Shown here in pieces: positions 15,661 through 26,530 of a DNA stretch of 35,367 nucleotides. Within the stretch, counting starts at the first letter, position 1, and the number at the start of each line of letters is the position of its first letter. The DNA comes from Methylobacter sp. (GTDB taxonomy: Bacteria; Pseudomonadota; Gammaproteobacteria; Methylococcales; Methylomonadaceae): positions 1 through 35,367 of the forward strand of contig NZ_SCTW01000141.1 of assembly GCF_004322395.1 (NCBI RefSeq). The letters are read 5' to 3'. Position numbers and translations under genes: made by a program. The notes under the pieces are model-generated. The model was not told the DNA's origin. It searched no databases and was given only the letters and a program-made list of their open reading frames with translations.

Positions 15661-17451
15661 TTATTGATACTCGCCATAAAGTTTTGCATAAAGGCCATTT
15701 TGACTGAGTAACGTTTCGTGTTGTCCATGCTCGCAGATTTTACCTTGTTCGAAAACATAAACATGGTTGGCCTGTTTCACTGCGCTCAAGCGATGGGCAA
15801 TGATGATAGTAGTGCGGCCTGTTAAAAACTCCGCCAGCGCCTGATGCAGTTTGTGTTCTGTCTCGCTGTCCAGCGCTGAGGTGGCTTCATCCAGTATCAC
15901 CATTTTGGGATCGGCGACGATCATTCTGGCGATAGCCATTCGTTGCCGCTGTCCGCCGGAAAGTCTCATGCCAAGCCGGCCGACGATGGTGTCCAGTCCC
16001 ATGTCCAGATCCTGCACGACGTCACTTAATTGCGAAATGGTCAGTGCATTCCACAATGCTGCATCGGTGGCCGGTTTACCCAAGGTCAGGTTGGCGCGGA
16101 TGGTGTCGTTAAACAGGACAGGGTGTTGCAGTACGGTAACGACATTTTCCCTGACCACTTCTAGGCCGATACGGTCGATGGGTACTTCATCGAAATAGAT
16201 TTGGCCGTGGTCGGGAGGATATAGGCCGATCAAGGTTTGTATCAATGTAGACTTGCCGCCGCCGCTCGCGCCAACCAGCGCAACTTTTTCGCCGGATTTG
16301 ATTCTTAAATAAATACCGTCGAGTACTTTTTCATCGCTGTAGCTAAAATGCAGGTTTTCTACCCGTAAAGAAACGGTTTTTTTATTTAAAAACGGGTTTT
16401 CGAGGTGAGGGTAGTGCGGTTCCTGTTTCAGCGCATTCAGGCGATTGATGCGAAACAATGCGGCTTTGGCAGCATAAAAAGCGTATTGAATGCTCAGGAT
16501 TTCCTGCACCGGAGCCATCATAAACCACAGGTAACCAAACACTGCCAGCATTTGCCCGATGCTGAGGTCCGAATAAAACACCATCAGCATTGCACAGGCG
16601 CGGAATATGTCGAAGCCGAACAGGAATACCAGAAAACTTAAACGCGTTGCGGCATCGCTTTTCCAGGCGAACGCAGTGGAAAAATCTTTAACAGATCGAG
16701 CCGATTCAATCAGCTGCTGGCAATAATGCTTCTCGCGGTTGCTGGCGCGTATTTGATGGATGGCTTCCAGGGTTTCGGTCAAGGATTGCTGAAAAACTTC
16801 AAAAGCGGAGTTTTCTTTGGACTTTAGATCTTTAACGCGGGAGCCGATAACGCGGGTGAAATAAATGACTACCGGATTCAGCAACAGAATAAATAAACCC
16901 AATTGCCAGTTCATCCATAATAAAATGAGCGCAGTGCCGAAAACGGTTAATGCCGCAACCAGCAGTTTGCTGACGGTAGAACCGATAAATGTGTCAATCG
17001 TATCGAGGTCTTTGACTAGATGGGTTACCACAGTGCCGGTGCCGAGACTCTCGTATTCGGACATTGAAATATTTTGTAAATGCCCAATCAGGTTGGCGCG
17101 GATGCGGAACACTATATCCTTGGCAATGCAGGAAAATTGCCTGGATTGAATGATGTTGAAAATGATCGCAATGATGCGCAAGATAAGGCTGATCAGTAAA
17201 ATAACGCTGATATAGAGAATGGGGACTTGCCAATCTACAGGAAAAAATAGGTTAATGGTTTGAATGATAATGCCGGGTTTATGCAACAGCACTTCATCGA
17301 CCAACAGCGGCATCAGTAATGGCACAGGAACGCTGGCTATGGTTGCCAAAATCGCGATAAAATGAGAGACAATCAGTTCTTTTTTATGTTCTAACGCAAT
17401 TTGATAGATAGTGTTCCAGCTGTAAGCTTGGGTAGCTTGTTTCGATTGCAC
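15661..17451 (-). CDS. ABC exporter, fused membrane and ATPase domains
   Basis: A 596-residue half-transporter of the MsbA/lipid-peptide exporter type that would work as a homodimer in the inner membrane. About six membrane segments fill residues 25-310. The nucleotide-binding domain follows with Walker A GASGGGKST, Q-loop VLQHPVLF, signature LSGGQRQRMAIARM, Walker B MVILDEATSALD and the switch His in IIAHRLSAVK. The substrate is undetermined: lipid, peptide or drug. No leader-peptidase or lipid A motif is present. It is divergent from slt across about 73 bases. Confidence 0.92.
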   Translation of the reverse strand: MQSKQATQAYSWNTIYQIALEHKKELIVSHFIAILATIASVPVPLLMPLLVDEVLLHKPGIIIQTINLFFPVDWQVPILYISVILLISLILRIIAIIFNIIQSRQFSCIAKDIVFRIRANLIGHLQNISMSEYESLGTGTVVTHLVKDLDTIDTFIGSTVSKLLVAALTVFGTALILLWMNWQLGLFILLLNPVVIYFTRVIGSRVKDLKSKENSAFEVFQQSLTETLEAIHQIRASNREKHYCQQLIESARSVKDFSTAFAWKSDAATRLSFLVFLFGFDIFRACAMLMVFYSDLSIGQMLAVFGYLWFMMAPVQEILSIQYAFYAAKAALFRINRLNALKQEPHYPHLENPFLNKKTVSLRVENLHFSYSDEKVLDGIYLRIKSGEKVALVGASGGGKSTLIQTLIGLYPPDHGQIYFDEVPIDRIGLEVVRENVVTVLQHPVLFNDTIRANLTLGKPATDAALWNALTISQLSDVVQDLDMGLDTIVGRLGMRLSGGQRQRMAIARMIVADPKMVILDEATSALDSETEHKLHQALAEFLTGRTTIIIAHRLSAVKQANHVYVFEQGKICEHGQHETLLSQNGLYAKLYGEYQ

Positions 17452-17524
17452 GGGATTTGATCAGAGAGGTTTTTGAAGCGCTTGATTATAACATCTTTAA
17501 GAATATATTTACTGTGAGTGAGAT

Positions 17525-19471
17525 ATGAAACACCTGCGAGGAAAATTGTTGTTGTGTCTGGTTGTTTTTTCCGGTGCAGTTTTTGGTAATGCGCTCGACC
17601 AGCAAAGAAATAATTTTTTGCAGGCGGAAAAGCTGCTTGCACAAGGCAATACTGATGCTTTTATGCGCATCAGCGATACTTTGATCGACTATCCTCTCTA
17701 TCCCTACCTGCAATACCTGTGGTTAAAAGACAATTTACAGCAAACCAATCAGGTTCTCTCCTACTTAGAGTCATATAAAAATACCCGTTATGCCGAATTA
17801 TTGAGGTCGAAATGGCTGGATTATTTGGCTAAAAATGATCAGTGGAGTGATTTTGTCCGATACTATGAAGCGTCCGAGGATACTGCGCTTGAATGCCAGT
17901 ACAACCTAGCTATCTATAAAACAGGCAATCAGCAGCAGGCATTAAACGAGGCTAAACGTTTGTGGGTAACCGGGGATTCGCTGCCGCAAGAATGCGATCC
18001 GCTGATGTTGCTATTGACGATGTCCGCTGATTTTACGCCGGAATTGATATGGCATCGTTTTGAGCTGGCCTTGGATAAAGATAATGTCTCCGTGGCTGAA
18101 TATGTTCGCCGCTCTATGAGCATAACCGATCAGGATGTTGCCGATATTTGGTTGCGGGTTCACCAAAAGCCTGAGTTAATCGAAAATAGCGGTTTATTGC
18201 CAGGGATGGTGTGTATGCCGCAAGCCTGCCGGGAGCAGGCGCGGCGTTTGAGCCCGCAAATGGGAAGGCTATTTGCTCATGGCATAGATCGGTTGGCAAA
18301 ATCCGATTTAAGTCTGGCAGTTAAGCTCTGGGACGATAAAAAACACAATTTCCAGACAGATGACCAAACTATCCGGCAACTAGAGCGCAGTCTTGCGATG
18401 GGCTTGGCGCGCAGTCGAAGTCCGGATGCCTATTTCCGTCTTAGTCAATTGCCGGTTGGTGATGCGGAAGTTAATGAATGGAAAGTCAGGGCTGCTTTAC
18501 TCGAACAAAACTGGCAACATGTCGGCGAGGCGCTGGCGGGGTTGACGGCGCAGGAACGGCTTGATCCTAAATGGCAATACTGGCAAGCCAGATTGCTGGA
18601 TAAAACCGGTAATTCTTTACAGGCTCAGGATGCTTACGCCAAGCTTGCGGAAGATCGTAGCTTTTATGGTTTTCTTGCTGCTGACACTGTCAATAAACCC
18701 TACCGGTTTGCCAATAGACCGGTGCTATTGGTCGCAAATGAGCTGGATAATCTGGCTAATGAAACCGATTTTAAAATGGTTAGGGAGTTTAAAGCTCTGA
18801 ACAGGGATGTGGAGGCCGAACGACAATGGTGGTATGCAATAAAAATGTTGAGTAAAGAGCGACGCATGATTGCCGCTAAATTGGCTCAGCAATGGCATTG
18901 GGATCAAGTTGCTATAGCAACGCTGGTCAAAGCCGATTATTGGGATGATCTAGGGTTGCGTTTTCCGGTTTATTATTCGAATCAGATTCATAATAATGCA
19001 CTGCGGCAGGATCTTGATCCGGCCATTGTTTTGGGTTTGATTCGGCAGGAAAGCATTTTTAATAAAGATGCGGAATCCTCTGTTGGGGCTCGAGGCTTAA
19101 TGCAAATTATGCCTAGAACGGGTATGCAGATAGCCCGTGAATTAAAGGAAAAATGGCTGTCGGACAACAGTCTGTTTAATCCTGATGTTAATGTCAGATA
19201 CGGGGCTTTTTATTATAAGAAATTGTTAAAGCAGTTTCATGGCCATTTTGCATTGGCAATTGCCGCGTATAATGCGGGATCAGGAAGGGTCTTAAAATGG
19301 TTGCCCAATGTCCAGTCTGTGCCCGCCGATATTTGGATAGAAACCATCCCTTTTAAAGAAACCAGAAAATATGTAACTTCAGTGCTTTCTTACAGTATTA
19401 TCTATCAGCAACTTATGCAAAGACAGGGATTGAAAATAAAGGAGTTGATGCTTGATGTGCTGCCCGGCTAA
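17525..19471 (+). CDS. slt: Soluble lytic murein transglycosylase
   Basis: 648 residues. A signal peptide (Lys-rich start, LLLCLVVFSGAVFGNA) sends it to the periplasm. A long alpha-superhelical region, residues 25-470, precedes the catalytic SLT domain. That domain has VLGLIRQESIFNKDAESS, in which the Glu is the catalytic acid, GARGLMQIMPRTG and AIAAYNAGSGRVLKWL. The enzyme cleaves the MurNAc-GlcNAc bond and leaves 1,6-anhydro ends. Length and architecture match E. coli Slt70. A short GTGAGTGAG stretch precedes the start. Confidence 0.95.
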   Translation: MKHLRGKLLLCLVVFSGAVFGNALDQQRNNFLQAEKLLAQGNTDAFMRISDTLIDYPLYPYLQYLWLKDNLQQTNQVLSYLESYKNTRYAELLRSKWLDYLAKNDQWSDFVRYYEASEDTALECQYNLAIYKTGNQQQALNEAKRLWVTGDSLPQECDPLMLLLTMSADFTPELIWHRFELALDKDNVSVAEYVRRSMSITDQDVADIWLRVHQKPELIENSGLLPGMVCMPQACREQARRLSPQMGRLFAHGIDRLAKSDLSLAVKLWDDKKHNFQTDDQTIRQLERSLAMGLARSRSPDAYFRLSQLPVGDAEVNEWKVRAALLEQNWQHVGEALAGLTAQERLDPKWQYWQARLLDKTGNSLQAQDAYAKLAEDRSFYGFLAADTVNKPYRFANRPVLLVANELDNLANETDFKMVREFKALNRDVEAERQWWYAIKMLSKERRMIAAKLAQQWHWDQVAIATLVKADYWDDLGLRFPVYYSNQIHNNALRQDLDPAIVLGLIRQESIFNKDAESSVGARGLMQIMPRTGMQIARELKEKWLSDNSLFNPDVNVRYGAFYYKKLLKQFHGHFALAIAAYNAGSGRVLKWLPNVQSVPADIWIETIPFKETRKYVTSVLSYSIIYQQLMQRQGLKIKELMLDVLPG

Positions 19472-19544
19472 AAATAGAGCTGATTTTTTTTGAGGTCTGT
19501 TAGATAATGCACAATTTAGAATAATAATAATTACGTTAAGGTAT

Positions 19545-20069
19545 ATGAAGAGTATGGGTAAACAGCACAGTTTTACGCGCGAAGAATTGTTGAAGTCCGG
19601 CAGGGGTGAACTGTACGGGCCGAAAAATGCGCAATTGCCTCTACCAAATATGTTAATGATGGATCGCATTACCCTTATTACGGATGAAGGCGGTACATAC
19701 GGAAAAGGCGAGATCATTGCTGAGCTGGATATAACGCCTGATTTATGGTTCTTTGATTGCCATTTTCAGGGTGACCCTGTGATGCCCGGTTGTTTGGGCT
19801 TAGATGCGATGTGGCAATTGGTCGGCTTCTTTTTATGCTGGATGGGTGGCCCCGGAAAAGGGCGTGCTTTAGGTGTAGGAGAAGTTAAGTTTACCGGGCA
19901 AGTGCTGCCCACTGCTAAAAAAGTGATTTACCGGGTTAATTTAAAAAGATTGATAATGCGAAAGTTGGTTATGGGTATCGCTGATGCCACCATGGAAGTC
20001 GATGGCAAAGTGATTTATGAAGCTACCGATTTACGGGTCGGTTTATTCACTTCCACAGAAGATTTTTAG
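19545..20069 (+). CDS. fabA: 3-hydroxydecanoyl-ACP dehydratase/isomerase
   Basis: 174 residues, nearly colinear with E. coli FabA. The catalytic His73 and Asp87 sit in [38 protein letters not shown] is conserved. The enzyme dehydrates 3-hydroxydecanoyl-ACP and isomerises the double bond, the branch point to unsaturated fatty acids. AAGG lies 3 bases before the ATG at 19545. fabB follows after 11 bases, so the two form an operon. Confidence 0.98.
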   Translation: MKSMGKQHSFTREELLKSGRGELYGPKNAQLPLPNMLMMDRITLITDEGGTYGKGEIIAELDITPDLWFFDCHFQGDPVMPGCLGLDAMWQLVGFFLCWMGGPGKGRALGVGEVKFTGQVLPTAKKVIYRVNLKRLIMRKLVMGIADATMEVDGKVIYEATDLRVGLFTSTEDF

Positions 20070-20080
20070 AGGCATTAGCA

Positions 20081-21304
20081 ATGAAAAGAGTCGTAGTTAC
20101 CGGGCTAGGCATTGTTTCCAGTATCGGGAATAACAGAACAGAGGTTGTCGATTCCTTAAAAGAAGGCCGATCAGGGATTACTTTTGCCGGCGTTTATCAG
20201 GAAATGGGTTTTCGCAGCCATGTTCACGGGCCTATCAACATTGATTTAGATGAGTTTATCGATCGCAAAATAAAACGTTTTATGGGCGATGGCGCTGCGT
20301 TCAATTATATTGCGATGCAGCAAGCAATTGAAGATTCCAGCTTGGATGAATCGGATGTATCGAATTTCAGAACCGGTCTGGTAATGGGGTCCGGTGGTCC
20401 ATCAACTTCAAACATTGTTGATGCGGCTGATATTTTACGCGATAAAGGCATTAAAAAAGTGGGCCCCTATATGGTGCCCAGAAGCATGTCCAGCACCAAT
20501 ACCGCTTGTTTGGCAACGCCTTATAAAATTAAAGGCGTCAATTACACGATTAGTTCAGCCTGTGCAACCAGCGCGCACTGTATCGGCCATGCGATGGAAT
20601 TGATCCAGATGGGCAAGCAGGATGTTGTGTTTGCCGGCGGCGGTGAAGAAGTGCATTGGACGATGTCGATGTTATTTGACGCGATGGGCGCTTTGTCTTC
20701 CAAATATAATGACACGCCGGCCACAGCATCAAGACCTTACGATGAAACCCGTGACGGTTTTGTTATTTCCGGTGGCGGCGGTGTTTTAGTCATTGAAGAA
20801 CTGGAACATGCCAAAGCGCGTGGCGCGAAAATCTACGCTGAGCTAACCGGTTATGGCGCAACTTCCGATGGTTACGACATGGTTCAACCGTCAGGCGAAG
20901 GTGCGGTACGTTGCATGCAGCAAGCAATGGCAACTATCGGCAGCAGCAAGATCGATTATATCAATGCTCACGGCACCAGTACGCCGGTCGGCGATACCAA
21001 GGAACTTGAAGCTTTGCGTACCGTATTCGGTCAGGATAACGTGCCTATGGTCAGTTCGACAAAATCGTTGACTGGTCACGCATTAGGTGCGGCGGGTGTT
21101 AACGAGGCTATTTATTCGCTGTTAATGATGGAAGAAAACTTCCTCAGCGCATCGGCCAACATCACCCAGCTTGATCCGGGCGCGGCAGGCATTCCGATAG
21201 TGCGTGAGCGTAAAGACAATATTACGTTAAATACGATCATGTCGAACAGCTTCGGCTTCGGCGGCACCAACGCTACATTGATTTTTCAGCGTTACAACGG
21301 CTAA
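20081..21304 (+). CDS. fabB: 3-oxoacyl-ACP synthase I
   Basis: 407 residues, the length of E. coli FabB. The catalytic Cys161 is in [14 protein letters not shown], and the two His are in [11 protein letters not shown] and [14 protein letters not shown]. The glycine-rich [11 protein letters not shown] closes the protein. It elongates the cis-3-decenoyl-ACP made by FabA. A GAGG-containing site precedes the ATG. An inverted repeat lies just downstream. Confidence 0.98.
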   Translation: MKRVVVTGLGIVSSIGNNRTEVVDSLKEGRSGITFAGVYQEMGFRSHVHGPINIDLDEFIDRKIKRFMGDGAAFNYIAMQQAIEDSSLDESDVSNFRTGLVMGSGGPSTSNIVDAADILRDKGIKKVGPYMVPRSMSSTNTACLATPYKIKGVNYTISSACATSAHCIGHAMELIQMGKQDVVFAGGGEEVHWTMSMLFDAMGALSSKYNDTPATASRPYDETRDGFVISGGGGVLVIEELEHAKARGAKIYAELTGYGATSDGYDMVQPSGEGAVRCMQQAMATIGSSKIDYINAHGTSTPVGDTKELEALRTVFGQDNVPMVSSTKSLTGHALGAAGVNEAIYSLLMMEENFLSASANITQLDPGAAGIPIVRERKDNITLNTIMSNSFGFGGTNATLIFQRYNG

Positions 21305-21324
21305 CGCATTCTAGCTATATGATG

Positions 21325-21420
21325 GAACACGGATGACGCAGATTAGACAGATTTAAACAGATTAAAACCTTTGTTACACGCTATCAGCGTTAATCAGTCC
21401 AATCCGCGTCATCCGTGTTC
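21325..21420. repeat. Large inverted repeat between fabB and ttcA
   Basis: 21325-21344 (GAACACGGATGACGCAGATT) pairs with 21401-21420, with one mismatch in 20. The 56-base interior includes repeated AGATTxxACAGATT units. Sequences of this ACGGATGACGC type recur in many bacterial genomes as dispersed repeats. It has no T-run, so it is not a standard terminator, although the folded RNA could shield the fabAB message. Confidence 0.8.
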
Positions 21421-21443
21421 TATTTTTACGACTTCTACTGACC

Positions 21444-22349
21444 ATGTCAGATCCAAACCAAAAATCCAGAACCCAATTCAACAAGCTGCAAAAGAAATTG
21501 CGGCATACGGTCGGCGATGCAATTGCCGACTACAATATGATCGAAAACGGCGACAAGGTCATGGTGTGCTTATCCGGCGGTAAGGATTCGTTTACTTTGT
21601 TGGACGTCCTGATGCATTTGCAAAAAACCGCGCCGGTTGAGTTTGAACTGATCGCGGTCAACCTAGACCAAAAGCAGCCCGGTTTTCCGGAACACGTATT
21701 ACCGGAATATTTGGCATCGCTAGGTGTGCCGTATCATATTATCGAAAGAGACACTTACAGCGTGGTAAAGCGGGTTATTCCCGAGGGCAACACCACCTGT
21801 GGGTTGTGTTCACGCTTGCGGCGCGGCACCCTGTACGGTTATGCCGAGGCGAATAACGTCACCAAAATTGCCTTAGGCCATCATCGCGACGACATACTCG
21901 AAACTTTTTTCCTGAATATTTTTTACGGCGGCAAATTAAAAGCCATGCCGCCCAAGCTGTTAAGCGACGATAAGAAGAACATTATCATCAGGCCCTTGGC
22001 ATACACGCGCGAAAAAGATATAGAACGTCTTGCAGTATTTAAGAACTACCCGATTATTCCGTGCAATTTGTGCGGTTCCCAAGAAAATATGCAGCGCCAG
22101 GCTATGAAAGCTATGCTAAGAACTTGGGATAAACAGTTTCCGGGGCGTTTGGAAACCATTTTCGCTAGCCTGCAGAACGTCGCGCCTTCACAGTTAGCCG
22201 ATACCCAATTATTCGATTTTGCCGGGCTAACGCGCAGCCAACAAACCGAAGAGCAAGTTATGACATTTATCGCCAGGGATGGTGTGTATGCCGCTAGCCA
22301 GTCGGGAACTGGTGTGGCGAATGCCGGTTTAGACGTATTGGCTCAGTGA
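21444..22349 (+). CDS. ttcA: tRNA 2-thiocytidine(32) synthetase
   Basis: 301 residues. The PP-loop SGGKDS (residues 44-49) binds ATP. Two CxxC pairs, Cys119/Cys122 (TTCGLCSR) and Cys207/Cys210 (PCNLCGS), hold the iron-sulfur cluster required for thiolation. The conserved [12 protein letters not shown] is present. It makes s2C32 in tRNA. The stop overlaps the GTG start of the next gene (GTGA), which implies translational coupling. Confidence 0.96.
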   Translation: MSDPNQKSRTQFNKLQKKLRHTVGDAIADYNMIENGDKVMVCLSGGKDSFTLLDVLMHLQKTAPVEFELIAVNLDQKQPGFPEHVLPEYLASLGVPYHIIERDTYSVVKRVIPEGNTTCGLCSRLRRGTLYGYAEANNVTKIALGHHRDDILETFFLNIFYGGKLKAMPPKLLSDDKKNIIIRPLAYTREKDIERLAVFKNYPIIPCNLCGSQENMQRQAMKAMLRTWDKQFPGRLETIFASLQNVAPSQLADTQLFDFAGLTRSQQTEEQVMTFIARDGVYAASQSGTGVANAGLDVLAQ

Positions 22350-23071
22350 CTTGTATTGTTCTCTTTACCGATTTTGGGCCGTCCGGGCCTTATATCGGGC
22401 AAATGGAATCGGTGTTACGGCTGACAGCGCCGCATGTGCCTGTTATTAATCTGCTGAGCAATGCACCGACAGCTAATCCTCGTTTAAGCTCTTATTTATT
22501 GGCCGCATTGCGGTACAGCTTTCCGGTCAGTAGTATTTTTCTGGCTGTGGTTGACCCAGGCGTTGGCGGTAAACGGCGAGCTGTAGTTTTACAGGCTGAC
22601 GGGCAAATCTTTGTCGGCCCGGATAATGGTTTGCTGAACACTGTTGCTGTTCAGTCTCAAAATACGAAATGGTCGGAAATCGTCTGGAGACCTGAGCATT
22701 GCTCGATGAGTTTTCACGGCAGGGATATATTCGCTCCGATTGCCGCAAAGTTGGCTATCAATACGGCAGCCAAATTATTACAACCATTTGACCGAAATGA
22801 TTTAAACGATTGGCCTCAAGATTTGGCGGAAGTGATTTATTTCGATCATTACGGCAATGCCATGACCGGATTGCGCTACAGTGACGTTTATTCCGGCAAG
22901 ACTTTAACTGTTAATGGTATTCAGATTAAACAAGCCGATACATTCGGTGCTGTCGAAGAGCAACAAGCTTTTTGGTATAAAAACTCCAGCGGTTTGGTCG
23001 AGGTTGCCGTCAATAAAGGCCATGCAGACCAGCAATTGGCTTTGAAATTGGGAATGCGGGTCGGTTTTTGA
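22346..23071 (+). CDS. SAM hydroxide adenosyltransferase family protein (DUF62)
   Basis: 241 residues. The N-terminal [39 protein letters not shown] and [15 protein letters not shown] are signatures of the SAM-dependent chlorinase/fluorinase superfamily. Members without the halide features use water or hydroxide to cleave SAM into adenosine and methionine. The later [10 protein letters not shown] motif is also typical. The start is GTG at 22346, inside the end of ttcA. The physiological purpose of SAM cleavage here is unknown. Confidence 0.88.
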   Translation: MTCIVLFTDFGPSGPYIGQMESVLRLTAPHVPVINLLSNAPTANPRLSSYLLAALRYSFPVSSIFLAVVDPGVGGKRRAVVLQADGQIFVGPDNGLLNTVAVQSQNTKWSEIVWRPEHCSMSFHGRDIFAPIAAKLAINTAAKLLQPFDRNDLNDWPQDLAEVIYFDHYGNAMTGLRYSDVYSGKTLTVNGIQIKQADTFGAVEEQQAFWYKNSSGLVEVAVNKGHADQQLALKLGMRVGF

Positions 23072-23240
23072 TTTGATGAAGTAGTTAAAATTGTCGCTAT
23101 TTCCTTAACTTAATGCCATTAAGCTGCCAACTTGGGATGAACAGGCCCGGCTTATGGTTTATAATCACCCCTCTAAAATTTTCATTTCCCGGCGTTCACC
23201 TATGCGCTTGGTCTCGACTGTCATTGGTTAAATACACCTC

Positions 23241-24339
23241 ATGCAAGAAATAAACCCGATCAAAAACAAAATAGCCGACTTACAAAGCCGTGGCGATGCC
23301 CTTAGGAGGTATCTTTGACTTTGACGTTAAGAGCGAACGTTTAGTCGAAGTTTTAAGAGAGCTGGAAAACCCGAAAATATGGGATAACCCGGAAGAAGCG
23401 CAAGCCCTAGGCAAAGAGCGCGGCCAACTGGAAGTTATCGTTAACACTATCAACGATTTGGAACGCGGCCTGTCCGACGCAGAAGAACTACTGCTGATGG
23501 CGGTTGAAGAAAACGATGAAGAAACGGTTCAAACAGTCGTCGATGATTTGGAGCACTTTGAAAAAAGGGTCGCAGACCTGGAGTTTCGCCGCATGTTCTC
23601 CGGGCAAATGGACGCCAATAATGCGTTTTTGGACATTCAGTCCGGTTCCGGCGGCACTGAAGCCCAGGATTGGGCATCGATGATCGAGCGCATGTATTTG
23701 CGCTGGGGCGAGCAGAAAGGTTTTAAAACCGAATTGATCGAAGAATCGCAAGGCGACGTGGCCGGCATTAAAAGCGCCACGATTAAATTCGAAGGAGAAT
23801 ATGCGTTCGGCTGGCTACGCACCGAAACCGGCGTGCATCGCTTGGTCCGAAAATCGCCGTTCGATTCCGGCAATCGCCGCCATACCTCGTTTGCATCGGT
23901 ATTCGTATCGCCGGAAATCGACGATGACATTGATATCGACATCAATCCCGCTGATATCCGTATCGACGTGTACCGTGCCAGCGGCGCGGGCGGTCAGCAT
24001 ATTAACAAAACCGAATCGGCCGTGCGTATGACCCACAATCCAACCGGGATTGTCGTGCAATGCCAAAGCGACCGCTCTCAGCATAAAAACCGCGACACGG
24101 CGATGAAGCAATTGAAAGCGAAATTATACGAGCTGGAAATGCGCAAGCGCAGCGAAACGGCACAGGCATTGGAAGATACCAAGTCGGATATAGGCTGGGG
24201 TAGCCAGATTCGTTCTTATGTTCTGGATCAGTCGCGAATCAAGGACTTACGCACCAGTGTCGAAACGGGCAACACCCAAGCGGTTCTGGATGGCGATTTG
24301 GATCAGTTTATCGAAGCCAGCTTGAAGAGCGGCTTATAA
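23241..24339 (+). CDS. prfB: Peptide chain release factor 2 (programmed +1 frameshift)
   Basis: RF2 reads UGA and UAA. The first 25 codons begin at ATG 23241 ([19 protein letters not shown]) and end at CTT TGA. A +1 shift joins them to the main frame from GAC at 23317, giving 365 residues, the E. coli length. Domain signatures are the anticodon-like SPF tripeptide in [11 protein letters not shown] and the catalytic GGQ in [15 protein letters not shown]. The gene lies 30 bases upstream of lysS, the usual prfB-lysS arrangement. An open frame beginning at 23290 is only the downstream part. Confidence 0.98.
23304..23319 (+). promoter_or_regulatory. prfB: prfB programmed frameshift site
   Basis: An internal Shine-Dalgarno AGGAGGT (23304-23310) stands three bases before the slippery CTT TGA C (23313-23319). 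The ribosome either terminates at the UGA, using RF2, or slips +1 on CUU to UUU and continues at GAC. This is the known RF2 autoregulation. The SD here is a full AGGAGG. Confidence 0.97.
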
Positions 24340-24369
24340 AATTATTAAAACAAAGAGTTAATAAATAAA

Positions 24370-25869
24370 ATGTCAGAAATCGAGCACGACGAACAGGAAC
24401 AAATCAGACAACGCCGCAGCAAATTAAATGAGTTGCGCGAAAACGGCGGCATTGCTTTTCCTACCGATTTTCGCCGCAATGTAGTCGCAGGCGAATTGCT
24501 GGCCGAATACAGCGAAAAATCCAAGGAAGAACTCGAAGAACAACCATTGCGAGTAAAACTGGCCGGTCGCATGATGACCCGCCGAGTGATGGGCAAAGCC
24601 AGTTTCTGCCATATTCAGGATATGTCCGGCAAAATTCAATTGTATGTGACACGTGATGCGTTGCCTGAAAGCTTTTACAACGAGCAGTTTAAAAAGTGGG
24701 ATATTGGCGATATCGTCGGCGCAGAAGGCGTACTGTTTAAAACTCAGACCGGCGAGCTGAGTGTCAAAGTTGACGATATTCGTTTGTTGACCAAAGCCTT
24801 GCGCCCATTGCCTGAAAAGTTCCACGGCATTGCCGATCAGGAAATCAAATACCGCCAGCGCTATCTGGATTTGATCATGAGCGAGCAATCGCGCAATACC
24901 TTTTTGATCCGTTCCAAGGTCGTCGCTTATATTCGTCAATTCCTGATCGAGCGCAATTTCCTTGAAGTTGAAACGCCGATGATGCAAATGATTCCCGGCG
25001 GAGCAACGGCACGTCCTTTTACGACTTTTCATAACGCGCTGGACATGGAACTCTATTTGCGTATCGCGCCGGAGTTGTATTTAAAGCGCCTGGTCGTCGG
25101 CGGTTTTGAGCGGGTATTTGAAATCAACCGCAACTTCCGTAATGAAGGTTTATCGACCCGCCATAACCCTGAATTTACGATGCTGGAGTTTTATCAGGCT
25201 TATGCGGAATACCACGAATTAATGGATTTAACCGAGGCCATGTTGCGTGGCGTTGCAATTGAAGTGTTAGGGCAAACCATGATTACCTATCAAGGCGAGC
25301 AATACGATTTCGGCAAGCCGTTCGACCGTATGACCGTGGTTGAGTCGATACTGCACTTTAACCCGGATTTAACGGCTGAAAATATCGCCACGCGCGAAGC
25401 TGCTGTTAAAGTGGCTAAAAAACTGAATATCCCGGTTAAAGACGGTTACGGTCTGGGCAAAATCCAGATTGAGATATTTGAAAAAACCGTCGAAAGCCGT
25501 TTGATGAATCCGACTTTTATCACTGCTTATCCGGTTGAAGTATCGCCATTGGCAAGACGCAATGACGACGACCCGCATGTGACTGATCGTTTTGAGTTCT
25601 TTGTCGGCGGACGGGAAATTGCCAACGGTTTTACCGAACTTAACGATGCTGAAGACCAGGCCGCACGTTTTCAAAAACAAGTCGAAGAAAAAGAAGCCGG
25701 AGATATTGAAGCGATGCACTTTGATGCCGACTATATCGTCGCGCTGGAACACGGTATGCCGCCAACGGCAGGCGAGGGCATAGGTATAGATCGTCTGGTC
25801 ATGCTATTTGCAGATGCGCCGTCAATACGCGATGTGTTGTTGTTTCCGCATATGCGGCCTAAGAGCTAA
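24370..25869 (+). CDS. lysS: Lysyl-tRNA synthetase, class II
   Basis: 499 residues. An N-terminal OB-fold anticodon-binding domain ([19 protein letters not shown]) is followed by the class II catalytic core. Motif 1 is in [18 protein letters not shown], motif 2 is [20 protein letters not shown] and motif 3 is [12 protein letters not shown]. The protein ends [10 protein letters not shown], the usual LysRS C-terminus. It charges tRNA-Lys. It is probably co-transcribed with prfB. Confidence 0.98.
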   Translation: MSEIEHDEQEQIRQRRSKLNELRENGGIAFPTDFRRNVVAGELLAEYSEKSKEELEEQPLRVKLAGRMMTRRVMGKASFCHIQDMSGKIQLYVTRDALPESFYNEQFKKWDIGDIVGAEGVLFKTQTGELSVKVDDIRLLTKALRPLPEKFHGIADQEIKYRQRYLDLIMSEQSRNTFLIRSKVVAYIRQFLIERNFLEVETPMMQMIPGGATARPFTTFHNALDMELYLRIAPELYLKRLVVGGFERVFEINRNFRNEGLSTRHNPEFTMLEFYQAYAEYHELMDLTEAMLRGVAIEVLGQTMITYQGEQYDFGKPFDRMTVVESILHFNPDLTAENIATREAAVKVAKKLNIPVKDGYGLGKIQIEIFEKTVESRLMNPTFITAYPVEVSPLARRNDDDPHVTDRFEFFVGGREIANGFTELNDAEDQAARFQKQVEEKEAGDIEAMHFDADYIVALEHGMPPTAGEGIGIDRLVMLFADAPSIRDVLLFPHMRPKS

Positions 25870-26190
25870 CAAGAATAGTTATTTTCGACACGTAGCTGCT
25901 TTATATCGATGGAATCGACAAGAGCCGCTAATCAAAGTCGGGTAGTAGGCTAACAGCTTTTCGTTGCCCGACATTTTAGCTGGTAATGGAGACGGTGGGC
26001 AAAATCGAAAGTCGGTCGCTATATTAAAACTGGGAAGTGCCGGGCATAAAAAGCATGCCCGATTTAAAGAGCTATAAATACCGCTTAAAAAAGTCTGAGC
26101 GATAGTCAGATCAGCTCATTAGGACTATTGCAGACTTACAGGGTCGCGCCTTACCGCATTGACAGCTTCTATCTCCATTTAGCAAGTCGA
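25870..26190. other. Repeat-bearing intergenic region after lysS
   Basis: No gene seen. It contains repeat copy A (25956-26053) and, at its right end (26042-26060), a CGGGCAT/ATGCCCG hairpin without a T-run. A GCGCCTTACCG string near 26146 recurs around 27251, suggesting more dispersed-repeat material. Confidence 0.5.
25956..26053 (+). repeat. Dispersed repeat, copy A
   Basis: Starts GCTTTTCGTTGCCCGACATT and aligns with 26658-26755 over about 100 bases with many substitutions: shared GCTTTTCGTTGCC, ATTTTA, CTGG, AGACGGTGG and ATATT. It looks like an old duplicated non-coding element. Confidence 0.6.
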
Positions 26191-26373
26191 TTAAGCACCT
26201 TTCGGTCCTGCAAACCACCAAATTATCAGACCGACAATGGGCAGCAGTAAAATCAAAAGCACCCATAAAACTTGTGATCCAGTTGTAGCACCACTTTTTA
26301 CGATGCTAATAATGGCCCAGATGTCCAGGACAAGCACGATAAAACCTAGAAAACCGCCAACTTGAATATCCAT
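26191..26373 (-). CDS. Small PLDc_N-like membrane protein
   Basis: 60 residues with two hydrophobic helices (FLGFIVLVLDIWAIISIV and VLWVLLILLLPIVGLIIWW) and a short FAGPKGA tail. The pattern D-I-W, S-G-A-T-T, L-W-x-L-L-I-L-x-x-P, G-P fits the phospholipase D N-terminal (PLDc_N) domain, which in this free form is just a tiny inner-membrane protein of unknown role. A strong AGGAGG lies four bases before the ATG, which supports real translation. Confidence 0.8.
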   Translation of the reverse strand: MDIQVGGFLGFIVLVLDIWAIISIVKSGATTGSQVLWVLLILLLPIVGLIIWWFAGPKGA

Positions 26374-26530
26374 ACGTCCTCCTAACAGGTTCTTATTTAA
26401 TAGATAAACTATTCTGTCTCATCAGTTTCAGACTTTACGCTTAAGAATAGATGAGTTCTGTACGGTAACGCACGTTAATCAGCTTGCATCATTCTTTAAA
26501 TAATTTGTTATGCCAATTATTATCGAGACA

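Noticed and set aside
24424-25032. A 202-codon minus-strand frame
   Set aside because: Antisense to lysS, which is unmistakable.
26042-26060. CGGGCAT/ATGCCCG hairpin as the lysS terminator
   Set aside because: It lies about 170 bases beyond the stop codon, inside a repeat region, and lacks a T-run.
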